Assembly: GCA_014621425.1 (NCBI GenBank)
Contig: JAANBB010000193.1
Span: 1 to 64,000 of the forward strand
Direction of reading: 5' to 3'
From: Cylindrodendrum hubeiense
Lineage: Eukaryota > Ascomycota > Sordariomycetes > Hypocreales > Nectriaceae
DNA: 64,000 bases
Shown here: one piece after another, positions 48,482 to 58,621 of the stretch
How positions within the stretch are numbered: position 1 is the first letter of the stretch
Layout: each line of letters opens with the position of its first letter
Notes under the pieces: model-generated
Database searches by the model: none
Told to the model about the DNA's origin: nothing
The model's input: only the letters and a program-made list of their open reading frames with translations
Translations under genes and position numbers: made by a program

Positions 48482-50497
48482 ATGGGAGATATTCCCATCG
48501 CCTCGACTCCGGACGTCCGACCCAACGACCAGAGTCACCCAAAGACTGATAATGCAGAGGGTGAATCGTCTAGCCACGACGAAAAACGAACAATCTCTGG
48601 GAAAAGATCCTCTCAATCTCACGACTATCCCATTGGACTTCCTCAAGCCTTTACGACGCAGTTTGATATGTCTCAGTCTTCGGTATACCGCCCAGGGCCC
48701 TACAACATGGGGCCGATGGCCAACTCCCTTCCTCACGTCGTCTTTCGCCCTGGACAATATCCCCATGCCAACCAACAGCGCTACCACCTAGCAAATTCTC
48801 CTCCCATGATGCAGCATATGCCCCAGTTCATGGGACATGAAAAAGTTCCAATGTCTAGTCAAGGATACTATGTCCAACAGCCACAGATGGGCCAATACTA
48901 TGAAGGGCATCACTCGCAAACTCAACTTGGCTCGGCAATACCTCTAAGACAGAGCATGGCATACTACCCAAATCAAATGGTAATGAACCAGCAGTCGTCA
49001 GCCTATTACTACCCCCCGACTCTTCAATACATGCATTCTAACCTCCCGATGCCGAATACGATGATGCCCAGCCAGTTCATGAACCCGACTCCGGCCACGA
49101 ATGATGCTAGAGCCACGTTACAGTTGTCACCAAACAATGATGTTCATTCTCCTCCCCCAAATCAGGGGCAAGGTAGGCTATGGTAGCACACTTTGGTCAA
49201 AAACGAGCTAAGAAATGTCCCAGATAGGACCGAGAGGCAACAAAGCGTTGTGCGAGGGCCGCCGCGGAAACCACGCCAGAGTGGTGAGAAAATGAACTTG
49301 AATGTCTCCTTCGTTCTCAGCTAACCTCGATTTAGGCCATGCAATCTGGGTCGGGAACCTTCCTCCACAAACCGACCTAATGAGCCTTGTCCACCATGTG
49401 TGCAAGGAAGCACCAGGATTGGAGTCGCTGTTCCTTATTTCGAAAAGCAACTGCGCATTCGCTAATTTTAAAGACGAAGACACATGTATGGCTGCGCAAC
49501 AAAAGCTGCACGATTTCAAATTTCAATCTGTCCGTCTTGTCAGTCGACTACGAAAGAGCACCGTTGAAGGGGCTACTGGAATGACAGCTCCGACGGGCCC
49601 TGCCGTTGTCACAAATCTGGTCTCGAAGAACGAACAGTCCCACGATAGCCTGTCTTTGGATGCCGGAAAATCTAGCCCAGCTGTCGAACAAATTGCGCCG
49701 CTCCAACCAAAACCTGCCGGGGAAGTCGATGGAGCAATCCAAAAAGATAAATTCTTTGTTTTAAAGAGCCTGACAGTGGAAGACTTGGAGCTCAGTGTTC
49801 AGACAGGAATCTGGGCAACCCAATCTCACAATGAAGAATCGTTGAACACCGCCTTCAAGGTAGATGCAGTTATTCTCCCGGAAGTCAAGTTCTTGCTAAC
49901 TCGTTTTGCGAACAGACGGCCGACAACGTTTACCTCGTCTTCTCTGCCAATAAATCTGGCGAGTATTTTGGCTATGCACGCATGACGTCACAGATCAATG
50001 AAGATCCCGCAGCAGCTATTGAATTCGCACCAAAGACCGTGGCAGCAACCGATCTCGATTTACCGAAAGCGATACCAACCGAGCAAACCGAGCATGCACC
50101 CAAGGGCAGGATCATTGACGATTCTGCGAGGGGAACCATATTCTGGGAAGCAGATCGAGACGAGTCTGAAAACATATCCGATACTGAGAGCATGTCCAGT
50201 GAAAAGAGCGCTGGACCTGAAGAGGGGGCGACAAAGACGTGGGGAAAACCATTCAAGCTTGAGTGGCTTTCTACAACGCAGCTGCCGTTTTATCGAACAA
50301 GAGGCCTACGCAACCCGTGGAATTCGAATCGGGAGGTCAAGATTGCTCGTGATGGTACTGAGATTGAGCCATCGGTTGGACGCAGGCTGATTGGACTGTT
50401 TAATCGGGTTCAGAGTCCCGGTCCAGTCGCGGCAGGTATGCAGGTTCCAATGGCAGTGATGACCAGCTACCCTCAGATGCGACCTTACGGACAATGA
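48482..50497 (+). CDS. RRM and YTH domain RNA-binding protein (putative m6A reader)
   Basis: Four exons: 48482-49172, 49224-49283, 49336-49859 and 49916-50497. The introns are 51, 52 and 56 bp, and the product is 618 aa. The first 240 residues are Gln/Met/Pro/Tyr-rich and disordered. An RRM follows: HAIWVGNLPPQTDLM is RNP2 and SNCAFANFKDEDTCMAA is RNP1. A YTH domain then starts at DKFFVLKSLTVEDLELSV and continues as GIWATQSHNEESLNTAF, and after the last intron VYLVFSANKSGEYFGYARM and FKLEWLSTTQLPFY. The Trp in GIWAT and the Trp in LEWLS sit where the methyladenosine cage residues are in known YTH proteins. A long acidic insert separates the two halves of the YTH domain. Fungal relatives include Mmi1 and Pho92, which act in selective mRNA decay. 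Exon 2 is 60 bp and needed for frame. Its function here is inferred from domains. Confidence 0.9.
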
Positions 50498-51670
50498 TGC
50501 GCTCATTGGTGGACGATTAAGAAATTCTATAGTTGTTGAAAATGGAATTTGTCCTGGATATTCTACTCCAAGAGTTGATTATTCAAAAACATGGCACTAC
50601 CCGGCCAAGGGTATGTGTTAGATATGCTTGGGATGATCGCTCGGCGGACAAGTCATTTAATTGATGAAACCTAGACTCACTTTTTTGTTTTTGAAAGCCA
50701 CAAGCTAGCTAATGCAATCTCATACCATTATTGGGGGCAAATTCTCGGTCATCGGTTGGTTTTGGTGGCACAGGGGTCAAATAGGAGCATACTTGCTTTC
50801 GTATCAATATTGCTTTTAGGTGATGAGAGCTGCCAACCAGATGTCTACCTTGTGATCACGGAGGTATCTTGATTAGAACCAATTCGACGAGGAAAGGACC
50901 ATTGGCTTGGTTTGTTTGACTTCAAGGTCTGAGGGCAGAGACACCCCATGTTGCCCTTCTAAATATTTCACAGCCATTTAGTAATTGATTTAGCTAGAGA
51001 ATGGCTGTCCAGAGTAACCTACACTGTTGCTGGAGGAGAGTACAATGCTTGAATGCCTAATAGGTTTAATGGTCCTTGGCAGATCAGCTGCATGCGATCC
51101 TGGAGGAGGTGGCAATTATGGCGTAAAATTACAGTCACCCATTACTGGTATCATACCACCGCGTTGCTGCGAATGAATGACTTCGACAGGATGTTCTCCT
51201 GGAGCTGACGATATTGATGACGATGTGACGTCATGTTTTCGTATCGAGCGAGCATCCTCCATTAGGTAAGCCAAACTCCGCATCATGCGCACGGACCATG
51301 ATCTTCTCTTTGGCAGATTCATGAGAAGAATACTTGTCGCGACGACTCGACGAACTACTAGGACTACTATCGGAGGATGGTGCGCATCAACGCGAACCGC
51401 CATGGAATTTCCGGGCTGTGCCAGGCTACCAAATTCATTTGGGCTGGTTTTCGAAACGCTGGGTCGCGAGCGAGCGTTCGCCTGCTGTGACGCTCCAGGT
51501 TCTAGATTCCAGCATATACTAGAATCTTCCATCGATGTCCAGCAGGTTCCGGCATCAACCAGCATCATGTAAGAGGTGATTTGTGAGTGTACGCGTCAGA
51601 TCCGCCCTCACAATCACGTCACTGTTCGTTTGTAAGACTTCTTCTGCCTGTATCCAGGCATTCGGGCGAG

Positions 51671-51712
51671 TTCCAGAAGTTCCGAGTGGAATGCTTCGTG
51701 ATCATTCACGAA
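51671..51712 (+). promoter_or_regulatory. heat-shock element cluster upstream of Hsp20
   Basis: Two perfect TTCnnGAA dimers at 51671-51678 and 51705-51712, with further GAA and TTC half-sites between them (51689-51697). This is the binding pattern of the heat shock factor Hsf1. It lies 220-260 bp before the Hsp20 ATG and about 50-90 bp before the TATA box. Confidence 0.7.
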
Positions 51713-51757
51713 GGCGTGCGAAGCCACCATCACGATCTCCTTTCTCCTTCCTTTGAG

Positions 51758-51763
51758 TATAAA
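51758..51763 (+). promoter_or_regulatory. TATA box of the Hsp20 gene
   Basis: TATAAA, 169 bp before the ATG and downstream of the heat-shock-element cluster. Transcription would start near 51,790-51,820, giving a leader of about 110-140 nt that is rich in C and A and poor in G. Confidence 0.65.
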
Positions 51764-51931
51764 GCAACACTTCACATCCCCCAAAGCTGGATTTACTTCT
51801 CCATCAGAACACACACAATAATCACAATAGGCACTTCTATACACTCTTGCCAACCAACTTCTCTTCACACTCTCACCTTCAAACTGAAGCACCACTCCAA
51901 TAAACCCACTACCCACCACCAAACAAACAAG

Positions 51932-52615
51932 ATGGCTTTCTTCCCCCGCAACTTCTACAACTCCAACTCTGACAACACCTCCTTCACTCCTCTCTTCCGT
52001 CTTCTTGATGACTTTGACAACTACTCTCGTCAGGGTCAGAGCGGTCTCCAGACTCGACTTCCCCACTGGCAGCCCAAGTTCGATGTCCGCGAGACCAACA
52101 CTGCCTACGAGCTGCATGGCGAGCTCCCTGGCATGAACAAGGAGAACGTCCACATCGAGTTCACCGAGCCCCAGACGATGCTCATCCGCGGCAAGACCGA
52201 GCGCACCTACACCTCCAACACCCCTGCTGCCGCCCCTGTCGAGGATGCCAAGGCGACCACCGCCATCACTGAGGGCAGCGAAGAGGAGAAGCGCCCCCAC
52301 AGCCCCCACCAGGCGACAGTTGAGGACGAGTACGAGTCCATCTCCCACGAATCCGACGCTGGGGCTACCACCGAGGTCGAGAAGAAGCAGTCCGATGAGT
52401 CTGCTGTCGAGAAGACCCAACCCGCCCCCAAGAAGGCCGCCCCCAAGACCAAGTACTGGCTCACCGAGCGCAGCGTCGGCGAGTTTGCCCGCAGCTTTAA
52501 CTTCCCCACTCGGGTCGACCAGGACACCGTCACTGCCAACTTCCAGGATGGCATTCTGACCATTGTCGTGCCCAAGGCCAAGAAGCACGAGTCTCGACGC
52601 ATCGCCGTTAACTAA
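51932..52615 (+). CDS. hsp30: Hsp20/alpha-crystallin small heat shock protein, Hsp30 type
   Basis: Single exon of 227 aa starting at the ATG 51932, preceded by AACAAG. It is a cytosolic holdase chaperone that binds unfolding proteins. The alpha-crystallin domain starts at WQPKFDVRETNTAYELHGELPGMNKENVHIEF and TMLIRGKTER. It is interrupted by an insert of about 80 residues rich in Glu, Ala, Ser and Pro (about residues 95-170), then resumes with SVGEFARSFNFPTRVDQDTVTANFQDGILTIVVPKA. The split domain with a charged linker is typical of filamentous-fungal Hsp30 proteins. The last residues (ESRRIAVN) include an I-x-V motif, the usual oligomer-forming C-terminal tail. Upstream frame extends open without stops but has no domain, and the heat-shock sites and TATA box lie within it, so the chosen ATG is the better start. 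Confidence 0.93.
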   Translation: MAFFPRNFYNSNSDNTSFTPLFRLLDDFDNYSRQGQSGLQTRLPHWQPKFDVRETNTAYELHGELPGMNKENVHIEFTEPQTMLIRGKTERTYTSNTPAAAPVEDAKATTAITEGSEEEKRPHSPHQATVEDEYESISHESDAGATTEVEKKQSDESAVEKTQPAPKKAAPKTKYWLTERSVGEFARSFNFPTRVDQDTVTANFQDGILTIVVPKAKKHESRRIAVN

Positions 52616-52967
52616 GCGACCACTGTACAACAACTGTCTTAATCAGCATGCAGCGCTTCAGTTAATTTGCAAGGCATCCGTTTGGATCAGCCAGGATTGT
52701 TAATGACTCACTTTACTGAGCTCAAGTCACATGGACAGGTGTTATTGGAATTCGCAACCCTTGAATTCATGGCATGACTGCCCTATGGGCCTTACACACT
52801 CCCTTGTACACTAGCACAATAGTAATTAGCAACAAAAAAAAAGGGATTAAAATCTACCAAATATTGCCGTTTACAAACCAGTTCTAATTCGTTCCACCTG
52901 GATCCTCCAGCGTTTATCGTAGAATCGCTGCTGTTGAGAGTGGCGATGTAAGTGCCTATGTGGATCA

Positions 52968-52973
52968 CACGTG
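52968..52973 (+). promoter_or_regulatory. CACGTG E-box upstream of Rad51
   Basis: CACGTG within ACACGTGAC, 191 bp before the Rad51 ATG. It matches a bHLH (Cbf1-like) site; binding is not proven. Confidence 0.45.
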
Positions 52974-53012
52974 ACTTGGCGTACCCTAGTGGCGCTGCTG
53001 CCTTCCACCGAG

Positions 53013-53018
53013 ACGCGT
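53013..53018 (+). promoter_or_regulatory. MluI cell-cycle box (ACGCGT) upstream of Rad51
   Basis: ACGCGT at the centre of the 10-bp palindrome AGACGCGTCT, 146 bp before the Rad51 ATG. In yeasts this is the site of the MBF complex that drives G1/S expression of replication and repair genes, including RAD51. Its presence here suggests the same control, by inference. Confidence 0.55.
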
Positions 53019-53163
53019 CTCACCGCGCTTTCCATCAACACCACCCCCTCAAATCTCAAACCATCTCCGATTACCAATCTCTCCCTCCCAAAATTTCAGA
53101 ATATTTTGCACCGTCTCTCTGCACTTCTCTAGGAAACGGAACGTTACTCGTACCGCAGCCATC

Positions 53164-54316
53164 ATGGCTGAGGAGTATGATGAGCCCCAGACGGGTGAGG
53201 ACGGTGGTCAGACCGGCCCCGGCGCTCCCACTCCGCTCATGGCTCTCGAAGTAAGGCACCTTTGGTCTAGATGCTGCAATTATGCTGACAGTTTGGGGAA
53301 TTAGGGTGTCGCTGGCTTGACGAAGCGTGATATCCAACTCATCGTTGACGGAGGATTCAACACAGTCGAATCGGTGGCATACACGCCTCGTCGAATGCTG
53401 GAACAAATCAAGGGTATCTCGGAACAGAAGGCAGGCAAGATCCTTGCCGAAGGTTCGTAATCCCAACTCGGTGGGACTCGTACATGTTGCTGACCATTTC
53501 AAAGCATCCAAGCTGGTTCCAATGGGTTTCACTACTGCCACTGAAATGCATCAACGCCGAAGCGAACTGATCTCTATCACGACCGGATCGAAGAATCTGG
53601 ACACCCTTCTCGCTGGTGGTATCGAGACCGGCTCGATAACTGAGCTCTTTGGAGAGTTCAGGACGGGAAAGAGTCAGATTTGTCATACCCTCGCTGTTAC
53701 ATGTCAGCTCCCTTTCGATATGGGTGGTGGAGAGGGCAAGTGCATGTACATCGACACTGAGGGAACATTCCGCCCTGTGAGATTGCTTGGTGTCGCCAAC
53801 CGGTTCGGACTCTCCGGTGAGGAGGTACTCGACAATGTCGCCTATGCACGTGCATATAACTCGGACCATCAACTTCAGCTTCTCAACCAGGCTGCCGCCA
53901 TGATGTGCGAGACGAGATTCTCTCTCCTGATTGTGGACAGCGCAACAGCGCTTTACCGCACAGACTTCTGCGGCCGTGGTGAGCTTTCGAACCGACAGAC
54001 TCACCTTGCCAAATTTATGAGGACGCTGCAACGCCTCGCAGATGAGTTTGGCATCGCCGTTGTCATCACAAACCAGGTCGTGGCCCAGGTGGATGGAGGT
54101 CCCAGTGCCATGTTCAACCCCGATCCCAAAAAGCCCATCGGTGGCAACATTATCGCTCACGCCAGTACCACGAGAATCAGCTTGAAAAAGGGTCGGGCCG
54201 AAACGAGAATTGCCAAGATCTACGACAGCCCGTGTCTTCCAGAGAGCGATACCTTGTTTGCCATTGGTGAAGAGGGTATTGGTGACCCTGCTCCTAAGGA
54301 TATGGAGAAGGACTAA
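53164..54316 (+). CDS. rad51: DNA repair recombinase Rad51
   Basis: Three exons, 53164-53250, 53305-53452 and 53505-54316, with introns of 54 and 52 bp, encode 348 aa, the usual fungal length (Neurospora mei-3). It forms the presynaptic filament for strand exchange in homologous recombination. Features in order: a short acidic N-terminus; the helix-hairpin-helix region [20 protein letters not shown] with [14 protein letters not shown]; the Walker A motif [22 protein letters not shown]; Walker [13 protein letters not shown]; the loop 1 segment [15 protein letters not shown]; loop 2 around [20 protein letters not shown]; and the C-terminal [24 protein letters not shown]. The second donor is GTTCGT, less common than GTAAGT but required for frame. 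The upstream ACGCGT site supports cell-cycle regulation. Confidence 0.97.
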
Positions 54317-54787
54317 GAATTGGTTTGGGAACTTTGTACGAGGCGATGGCGTAAATGATGATGTTAATTTGCATGATTGCAGGAGTTTGCGGGTACTTTT
54401 GCTTGTCTTTTAACCATGATACATAATTGCTGGGCTTGTTGGGAGGAAATATGCCTGTTTGGCGCGAATCACTGTAGCTGAGGATGCAGTTAGTCTATAA
54501 ATCATAAATCCATGTGGTTCGATGGTGTAAATTTGCTCAATTCCAGAGAAATGTCTCTCAATAACGTCTCTAAATCGTGCACCCATGTATCCGTGCTGAT
54601 TCACTGGGTGAATCTGAGGCAGAGCTGATTTCCCTTTTGGGTTAGCGCGGGCGCGACTGTGCATCTTTCAACTCTGAAATTCTGCCATGCAACGCGACCG
54701 CACCTCAGCAACCGACTTGCGCCCATCGCAACCAACTTCAAAGACACGACACCAGCCCTCGCGATCGATCCGCTTTATGGAGGCGAG
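54317..54787. other. intergenic region between Rad51 and the nucleoporin gene
   Basis: About 470 bp. The first 200 bp are AT-rich 3' flank. The frame of the following gene is open back to a GTG at 54659, 129 bp before its first ATG, which may be chance or a near-cognate extension. No clear motif. Confidence 0.5.
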
Positions 54788-57700
54788 ATGGATTCGGGCG
54801 AAACCCAGTATCTCTTCAAAGAGACCCGCTTGAACCTCGAACCTCCAGCCTCGTCATCCATCGTCACGATTCGAGTTCCTTCCAACTCCCCTAACAGTCG
54901 CAGCCATCGCAAGAACGCGCGGGACAACTCTGTCGAGGATGAGACGACCTTCCGACTAAAGAACTTGGCGACTGCTTCGTCCATCTACCACCGACAATGG
55001 CACGACACGCCGCGCAGCTTCCTCTGGCGGGTCCTGGAGGACGGGACACTACTCAGCATTCGGGCTGTTGATGTTTGCAAGAAGGCCCAGGCAGCGGATG
55101 CACCTCTGGTCCTGAACTTTCACTTCGCTGTGCCCATACAGCCGGGGTGCGTGGCATTCTCCGACCCAGAGGAGCATGATTCCCTTTGTGTCTACATCCT
55201 GGACCAGTCGAATCAGCTATACACATTCACGCTGCGGCCCGACCTCTTCAGAAAGCGGGCGGCCGTTGACGCCGGTCTTTCTGAGCTTGGAAAGGTCCAG
55301 TCTCCGGCAGGCCTGGGATTCAAGCATGCGCACCGGATGGTGGCTGTGACGGCGGAGACTCTCCTCGTGACAGTTAACGATGGCGGCATGATTCGTTTGG
55401 ATAGGAACAAGTCCCACGTTTGTGAGTTGAGACTAGATTTAGGATATGGCCATCGACTAACAACTCTTGCAGCGTCAGCTCCCATGTGGACGGAGTCATT
55501 CTTCAATGTTCAAGGCTGGGCACAGAACCTGCGCAGCTTGCTTCCCTTCCAGGGGAAGCATACCATCAGGTACGGCAAGACCAACATGGAATACAGCGCA
55601 GCCACCGCGGTACAAGTCTCGTCTTTTGGACTAGACGACTCCCTTTTCGCCATTACAGTCTGCCTAGACCACCGAATGCGAATCTGGAACGTGAACGACG
55701 GTCAAATTCTGTACACGGGTGATATCCTCAACGCCGAGAGGAACCCACAAGAGATTGGCAAGTGGGCGATCGATCCCACTCAAGCAAACCTCGTCCAAAT
55801 CATCGGACGGAACCGGGGACAGCGAATTTGCGCGACCTTCTCTCCTATCGGTGCTGGAGAGTTCAAGTTCTGGAAGATCATTGCCAAGAACAGCCACTCC
55901 ATCGTCGTGGAGGATATCTTCCCCAAGAACGCTTTGATTCCTGTGACACCATCATCGTCCGATGTGTGGACGCTGGCCGATTTCGTCCTCTCGTCGCCTG
56001 CGGAGAGCGCTATCCAACTATGGACCCTGTGGAAGAATAACATGACCTACCGGGTGCAACGGCTGGAGGTTGATCGGAAGAACATGGCACAGTCTTGGGA
56101 ATATAACTGGGAGGGTGTCTACGTGGATACTCCGACACAGACCGCGGAGACCTCTGGACCCTGTGACCCTACCGATGTCACGGAGAAGTGGCTTCAGCTG
56201 ATCTTGAAGCCTGGTCGATTCACGAAGTCGACATTGGAGACGGCATTGTCAATCTATGAGCGGGGACTCGGCGCCACGAAGGATGTTGGCAAGGGCCGGG
56301 GACTCGCTGAATCGATATGCTCGGTTCTAGGATCTACGGCTACTCTGGACCGAGGCGCTGCTGGGGCCATGGACTACGAGCAGTTCCGTGCATCGAGTGA
56401 GACTCAGTGGAGAAGATTCCATCGACTTTTGATGGAGCTTGACAAGCAGAGAGGAGAAGCCATAGGACTGTCTTTGGACCACAGCACCGGCATGACCTGG
56501 GTTGTGTGTTCCGACTTCCTCTCGGCCATCCGAGACTGTAGCAGCATCGAGCGGTTGTACCATAACCTGTCGGCACCAGAGGAAGATCAAGAGCAGCAAG
56601 CCGCGCTTGTCAGCTCCGCCTTGAACTTTGTGGAAGGATTCCCGGACAACCTCGCACAGCTCTGCCAGTCTGTCCTCCGACCTGAACTGTTCGAGGATTC
56701 ATCCAAGACGGATCTTGAACGGATACAGTACTTTTTTGACAAGTCTGGGTTCTGGCGAGGCATCACGGACGAGGACTGCAACCAGGTTGTTGAGGCTCTG
56801 GGCCAAAATTTCAGTACAGTGACCGACAAACTCTATGCCGACGTCATGAAGCTGGTTGCCGCACCAGTGGATGCAAAGAGTCGAAATCTTCGTCACCCTC
56901 TGACCGAGTTTGGAAGGAAGCTCGTTGTGAAGGCGGTGCAGGAGAGCATCGAGTTGCAGTGGAAGGTCTGCTTCAGCCAGCTGATCCTCCTCGTTCTCAT
57001 GGAGTTTGAGTGCGACCAAGATGCAGATGCCCTTCATAACCGAGTCGATATCGGGTTCGTTTACAGACAGCTTGTCGGTGCTCTGCGAAGGTTAGAGCTC
57101 CTAAAATGGCTCGCCCAAACAGAGATTTCGGGGGCTGTCGTCCGAGAGAAGGGCGAGAGTGTCATCTCCAAGAAGGGAGCAGAGGATATCCAAGTAGTGA
57201 CGGCGCTTGAGGCCAATGTGGGCCATCTCCTCGGTTTTGCCAACATCAAGAATGAGCCGCTCGCCAACAGCGTCACCGATCTCATCGTCAATCTGTGTGC
57301 GCCGGACAGCGATATTGAAGTTTCACCATCGCTCATCCAGTGCTCCCTGATCAAGCGGGAAAGGGCTGATCTGGCTCTGGACCTTGCTCCCTTCTGCGAC
57401 CAGAACCCCTTCTCCGTCTACGTGCAGGGTCGTGTGCAGCTGTCTCTCAAGGACTTTAGCTCCGCTGCTATTCATTTCAGAAAGGCGGCAATCGGAATGA
57501 GTAAGTTGGTAATGACAACACATAAAACAATTACTGACAAGTCACTAGGCACCGAGAATATTGAGGTTGATCGCCATAGCAGTGGCCTTCTTGACGACAC
57601 TGAGTGGAACCTTCTTAACAGCGGCCTCGCCAAGTATTACTCGCACATTGTGGCGCTTTACGAGAAGCAGAAGGCCTACTCGTATGTGGTTGAGTTCGCT

Positions 57701-58381
57701 CGACTTGCTATGCAGTTCTTGAGCTTCAAGCCGGATGTCGCCTTCATGAAGACGGAGATGCAGAGCCGGTTATTCAATGCCGCTGTAGCAACTTCGCAGT
57801 TCGAGCTTGCCCATGCCAGCTTGCTATCTATCAAAGACCAAGCCATGAGGCATTCGAGTCTCCGAAAGCTAGTCGACAAGATGTGCGAGACGTATCACAA
57901 CATCGAACTAGTAGCATTGCCGTTCCCCGGCATGCAACAGGAAGTGGATGACATCCTTGCCCTAAGATCCAAGGCGACCTTGGACGTTATGGATGGATTT
58001 CCCTACCACCAGGTTCTCTACTCGTGGAGAATCAAACACAACAACTACAGAGGCGCCGCGTCAGTGCTGCTAGATCGTATCCAGAAGCTGCGATCCGCCG
58101 GAGAGGGAGATGAAGTCACTGGGGATGATATCCTCGACACACCCGTGACGAGGCAGTACCTGCTTCTCATCAACGCCCTCAGCTGTGTGGACCCCAAGCA
58201 AGCCTGGATCTACGATGAACCGACAGCAGGACTGGAGCGAAATGGAGAGACGGCAGGAAAGCGGAAGGTGGTGTCATTGGCGGATATCCGGAAGCAGTAC
58301 CAGGATGAGCTGGATCGGATTGCGGCCATTCACAACAACCAGTTTGGATTTGAGGCAGACGATGTCATGGAAATTGTATGA
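54788..58381 (+). CDS. nup120: nucleoporin of the Nup120/Nup160 family
   Basis: Three exons, 54788-55421, 55473-57500 and 57549-58381, encode 1164 aa. Both introns (51 and 48 bp) are multiples of three and have strong GTGAGT/GTAAGT donors, a GACTAAC branch and CAG/TAG acceptors, so they are easy to miss as coding. The protein is a scaffold subunit of the Y-shaped (Nup84/Nup107) complex of the nuclear pore. The N-terminal half is a beta-propeller: LYTFTLRPDLF, LLVTVNDGGMIRLDR, FFNVQGWAQNLRSLLP and LFAITVCLDHRMRIWNV. The C-terminal half is an alpha-helical stack (LQWKVCFSQLILLVL, EKQKAYSYVVEFARLAMQFL, YHQVLYSWRIKHNNYRGAASVLLDRIQ). I chose the first ATG (MDSGETQYLF). Length lies between yeast Nup120 and vertebrate Nup160. 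Confidence 0.9.
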   Translation: MDSGETQYLFKETRLNLEPPASSSIVTIRVPSNSPNSRSHRKNARDNSVEDETTFRLKNLATASSIYHRQWHDTPRSFLWRVLEDGTLLSIRAVDVCKKAQAADAPLVLNFHFAVPIQPGCVAFSDPEEHDSLCVYILDQSNQLYTFTLRPDLFRKRAAVDAGLSELGKVQSPAGLGFKHAHRMVAVTAETLLVTVNDGGMIRLDRNKSHVCELRLDLGYGHRLTTLAASAPMWTESFFNVQGWAQNLRSLLPFQGKHTIRYGKTNMEYSAATAVQVSSFGLDDSLFAITVCLDHRMRIWNVNDGQILYTGDILNAERNPQEIGKWAIDPTQANLVQIIGRNRGQRICATFSPIGAGEFKFWKIIAKNSHSIVVEDIFPKNALIPVTPSSSDVWTLADFVLSSPAESAIQLWTLWKNNMTYRVQRLEVDRKNMAQSWEYNWEGVYVDTPTQTAETSGPCDPTDVTEKWLQLILKPGRFTKSTLETALSIYERGLGATKDVGKGRGLAESICSVLGSTATLDRGAAGAMDYEQFRASSETQWRRFHRLLMELDKQRGEAIGLSLDHSTGMTWVVCSDFLSAIRDCSSIERLYHNLSAPEEDQEQQAALVSSALNFVEGFPDNLAQLCQSVLRPELFEDSSKTDLERIQYFFDKSGFWRGITDEDCNQVVEALGQNFSTVTDKLYADVMKLVAAPVDAKSRNLRHPLTEFGRKLVVKAVQESIELQWKVCFSQLILLVLMEFECDQDADALHNRVDIGFVYRQLVGALRRLELLKWLAQTEISGAVVREKGESVISKKGAEDIQVVTALEANVGHLLGFANIKNEPLANSVTDLIVNLCAPDSDIEVSPSLIQCSLIKRERADLALDLAPFCDQNPFSVYVQGRVQLSLKDFSSAAIHFRKAAIGMSKLVMTTHKTITDKSLGTENIEVDRHSSGLLDDTEWNLLNSGLAKYYSHIVALYEKQKAYSYVVEFARLAMQFLSFKPDVAFMKTEMQSRLFNAAVATSQFELAHASLLSIKDQAMRHSSLRKLVDKMCETYHNIELVALPFPGMQQEVDDILALRSKATLDVMDGFPYHQVLYSWRIKHNNYRGAASVLLDRIQKLRSAGEGDEVTGDDILDTPVTRQYLLLINALSCVDPKQAWIYDEPTAGLERNGETAGKRKVVSLADIRKQYQDELDRIAAIHNNQFGFEADDVMEIV

Positions 58382-58621
58382 AGCGGAGAGGAAATCATGT
58401 AGACTAAAGGTGTTGCTTCAAAACTCTCAGGGCGATACCTCGGACATGTCATGGGACTCATATGGGATTAATCATTTCTTTGTTTTTGTTACGGAAACTC
58501 GGGTACTTCGATCACCTGGTCTCCCCATCTTTAAACCTAAAACGCCAGGACCGATGCTAGAAAACTTGCAAATAGCTGATAACAACGTACACCAATTGAC
58601 GAGCCGTGAATGGGTGCGATA

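Larger units (their letters stand above)
50498..51931. other. intergenic region with Hsp20 promoter in its 3' half
   Basis: The first 600 bp after the YTH gene hold AT-rich 3' sequence. The last 330 bp carry heat-shock-element-like sites, a TATA box and a C/A-rich leader of the Hsp20 gene. Open frames at 51,116-51,570 on either strand have no recognisable content. Confidence 0.5.
52616..53163. promoter_or_regulatory. intergenic region with Rad51 promoter
   Basis: About 550 bp. The first 250 bp are AT-rich 3' flank of Hsp20 with an A9 run near 52,835. The rest is the Rad51 promoter and a C/A-rich leader, with an E-box at 52968 and an ACGCGT site at 53013. Confidence 0.6.

Noticed and set aside
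51116..51572. Open frames on both strands between the YTH and Hsp20 genes
   Set aside because: About 150 and 95 codons with no domain, and the interval lies next to the heat-shock promoter.
51614..52633. Minus-strand open frame of 339 codons opposite Hsp20
   Set aside because: It is the complement of a highly biased Hsp20 gene and of its promoter, with Gly/Leu/Val-rich nonsense composition.
54659..54787. N-terminal extension of the nucleoporin from a GTG
   Set aside because: Open frame without an ATG; the first ATG is at 54788 and the extension has no conserved look. Near-cognate initiation cannot be excluded.
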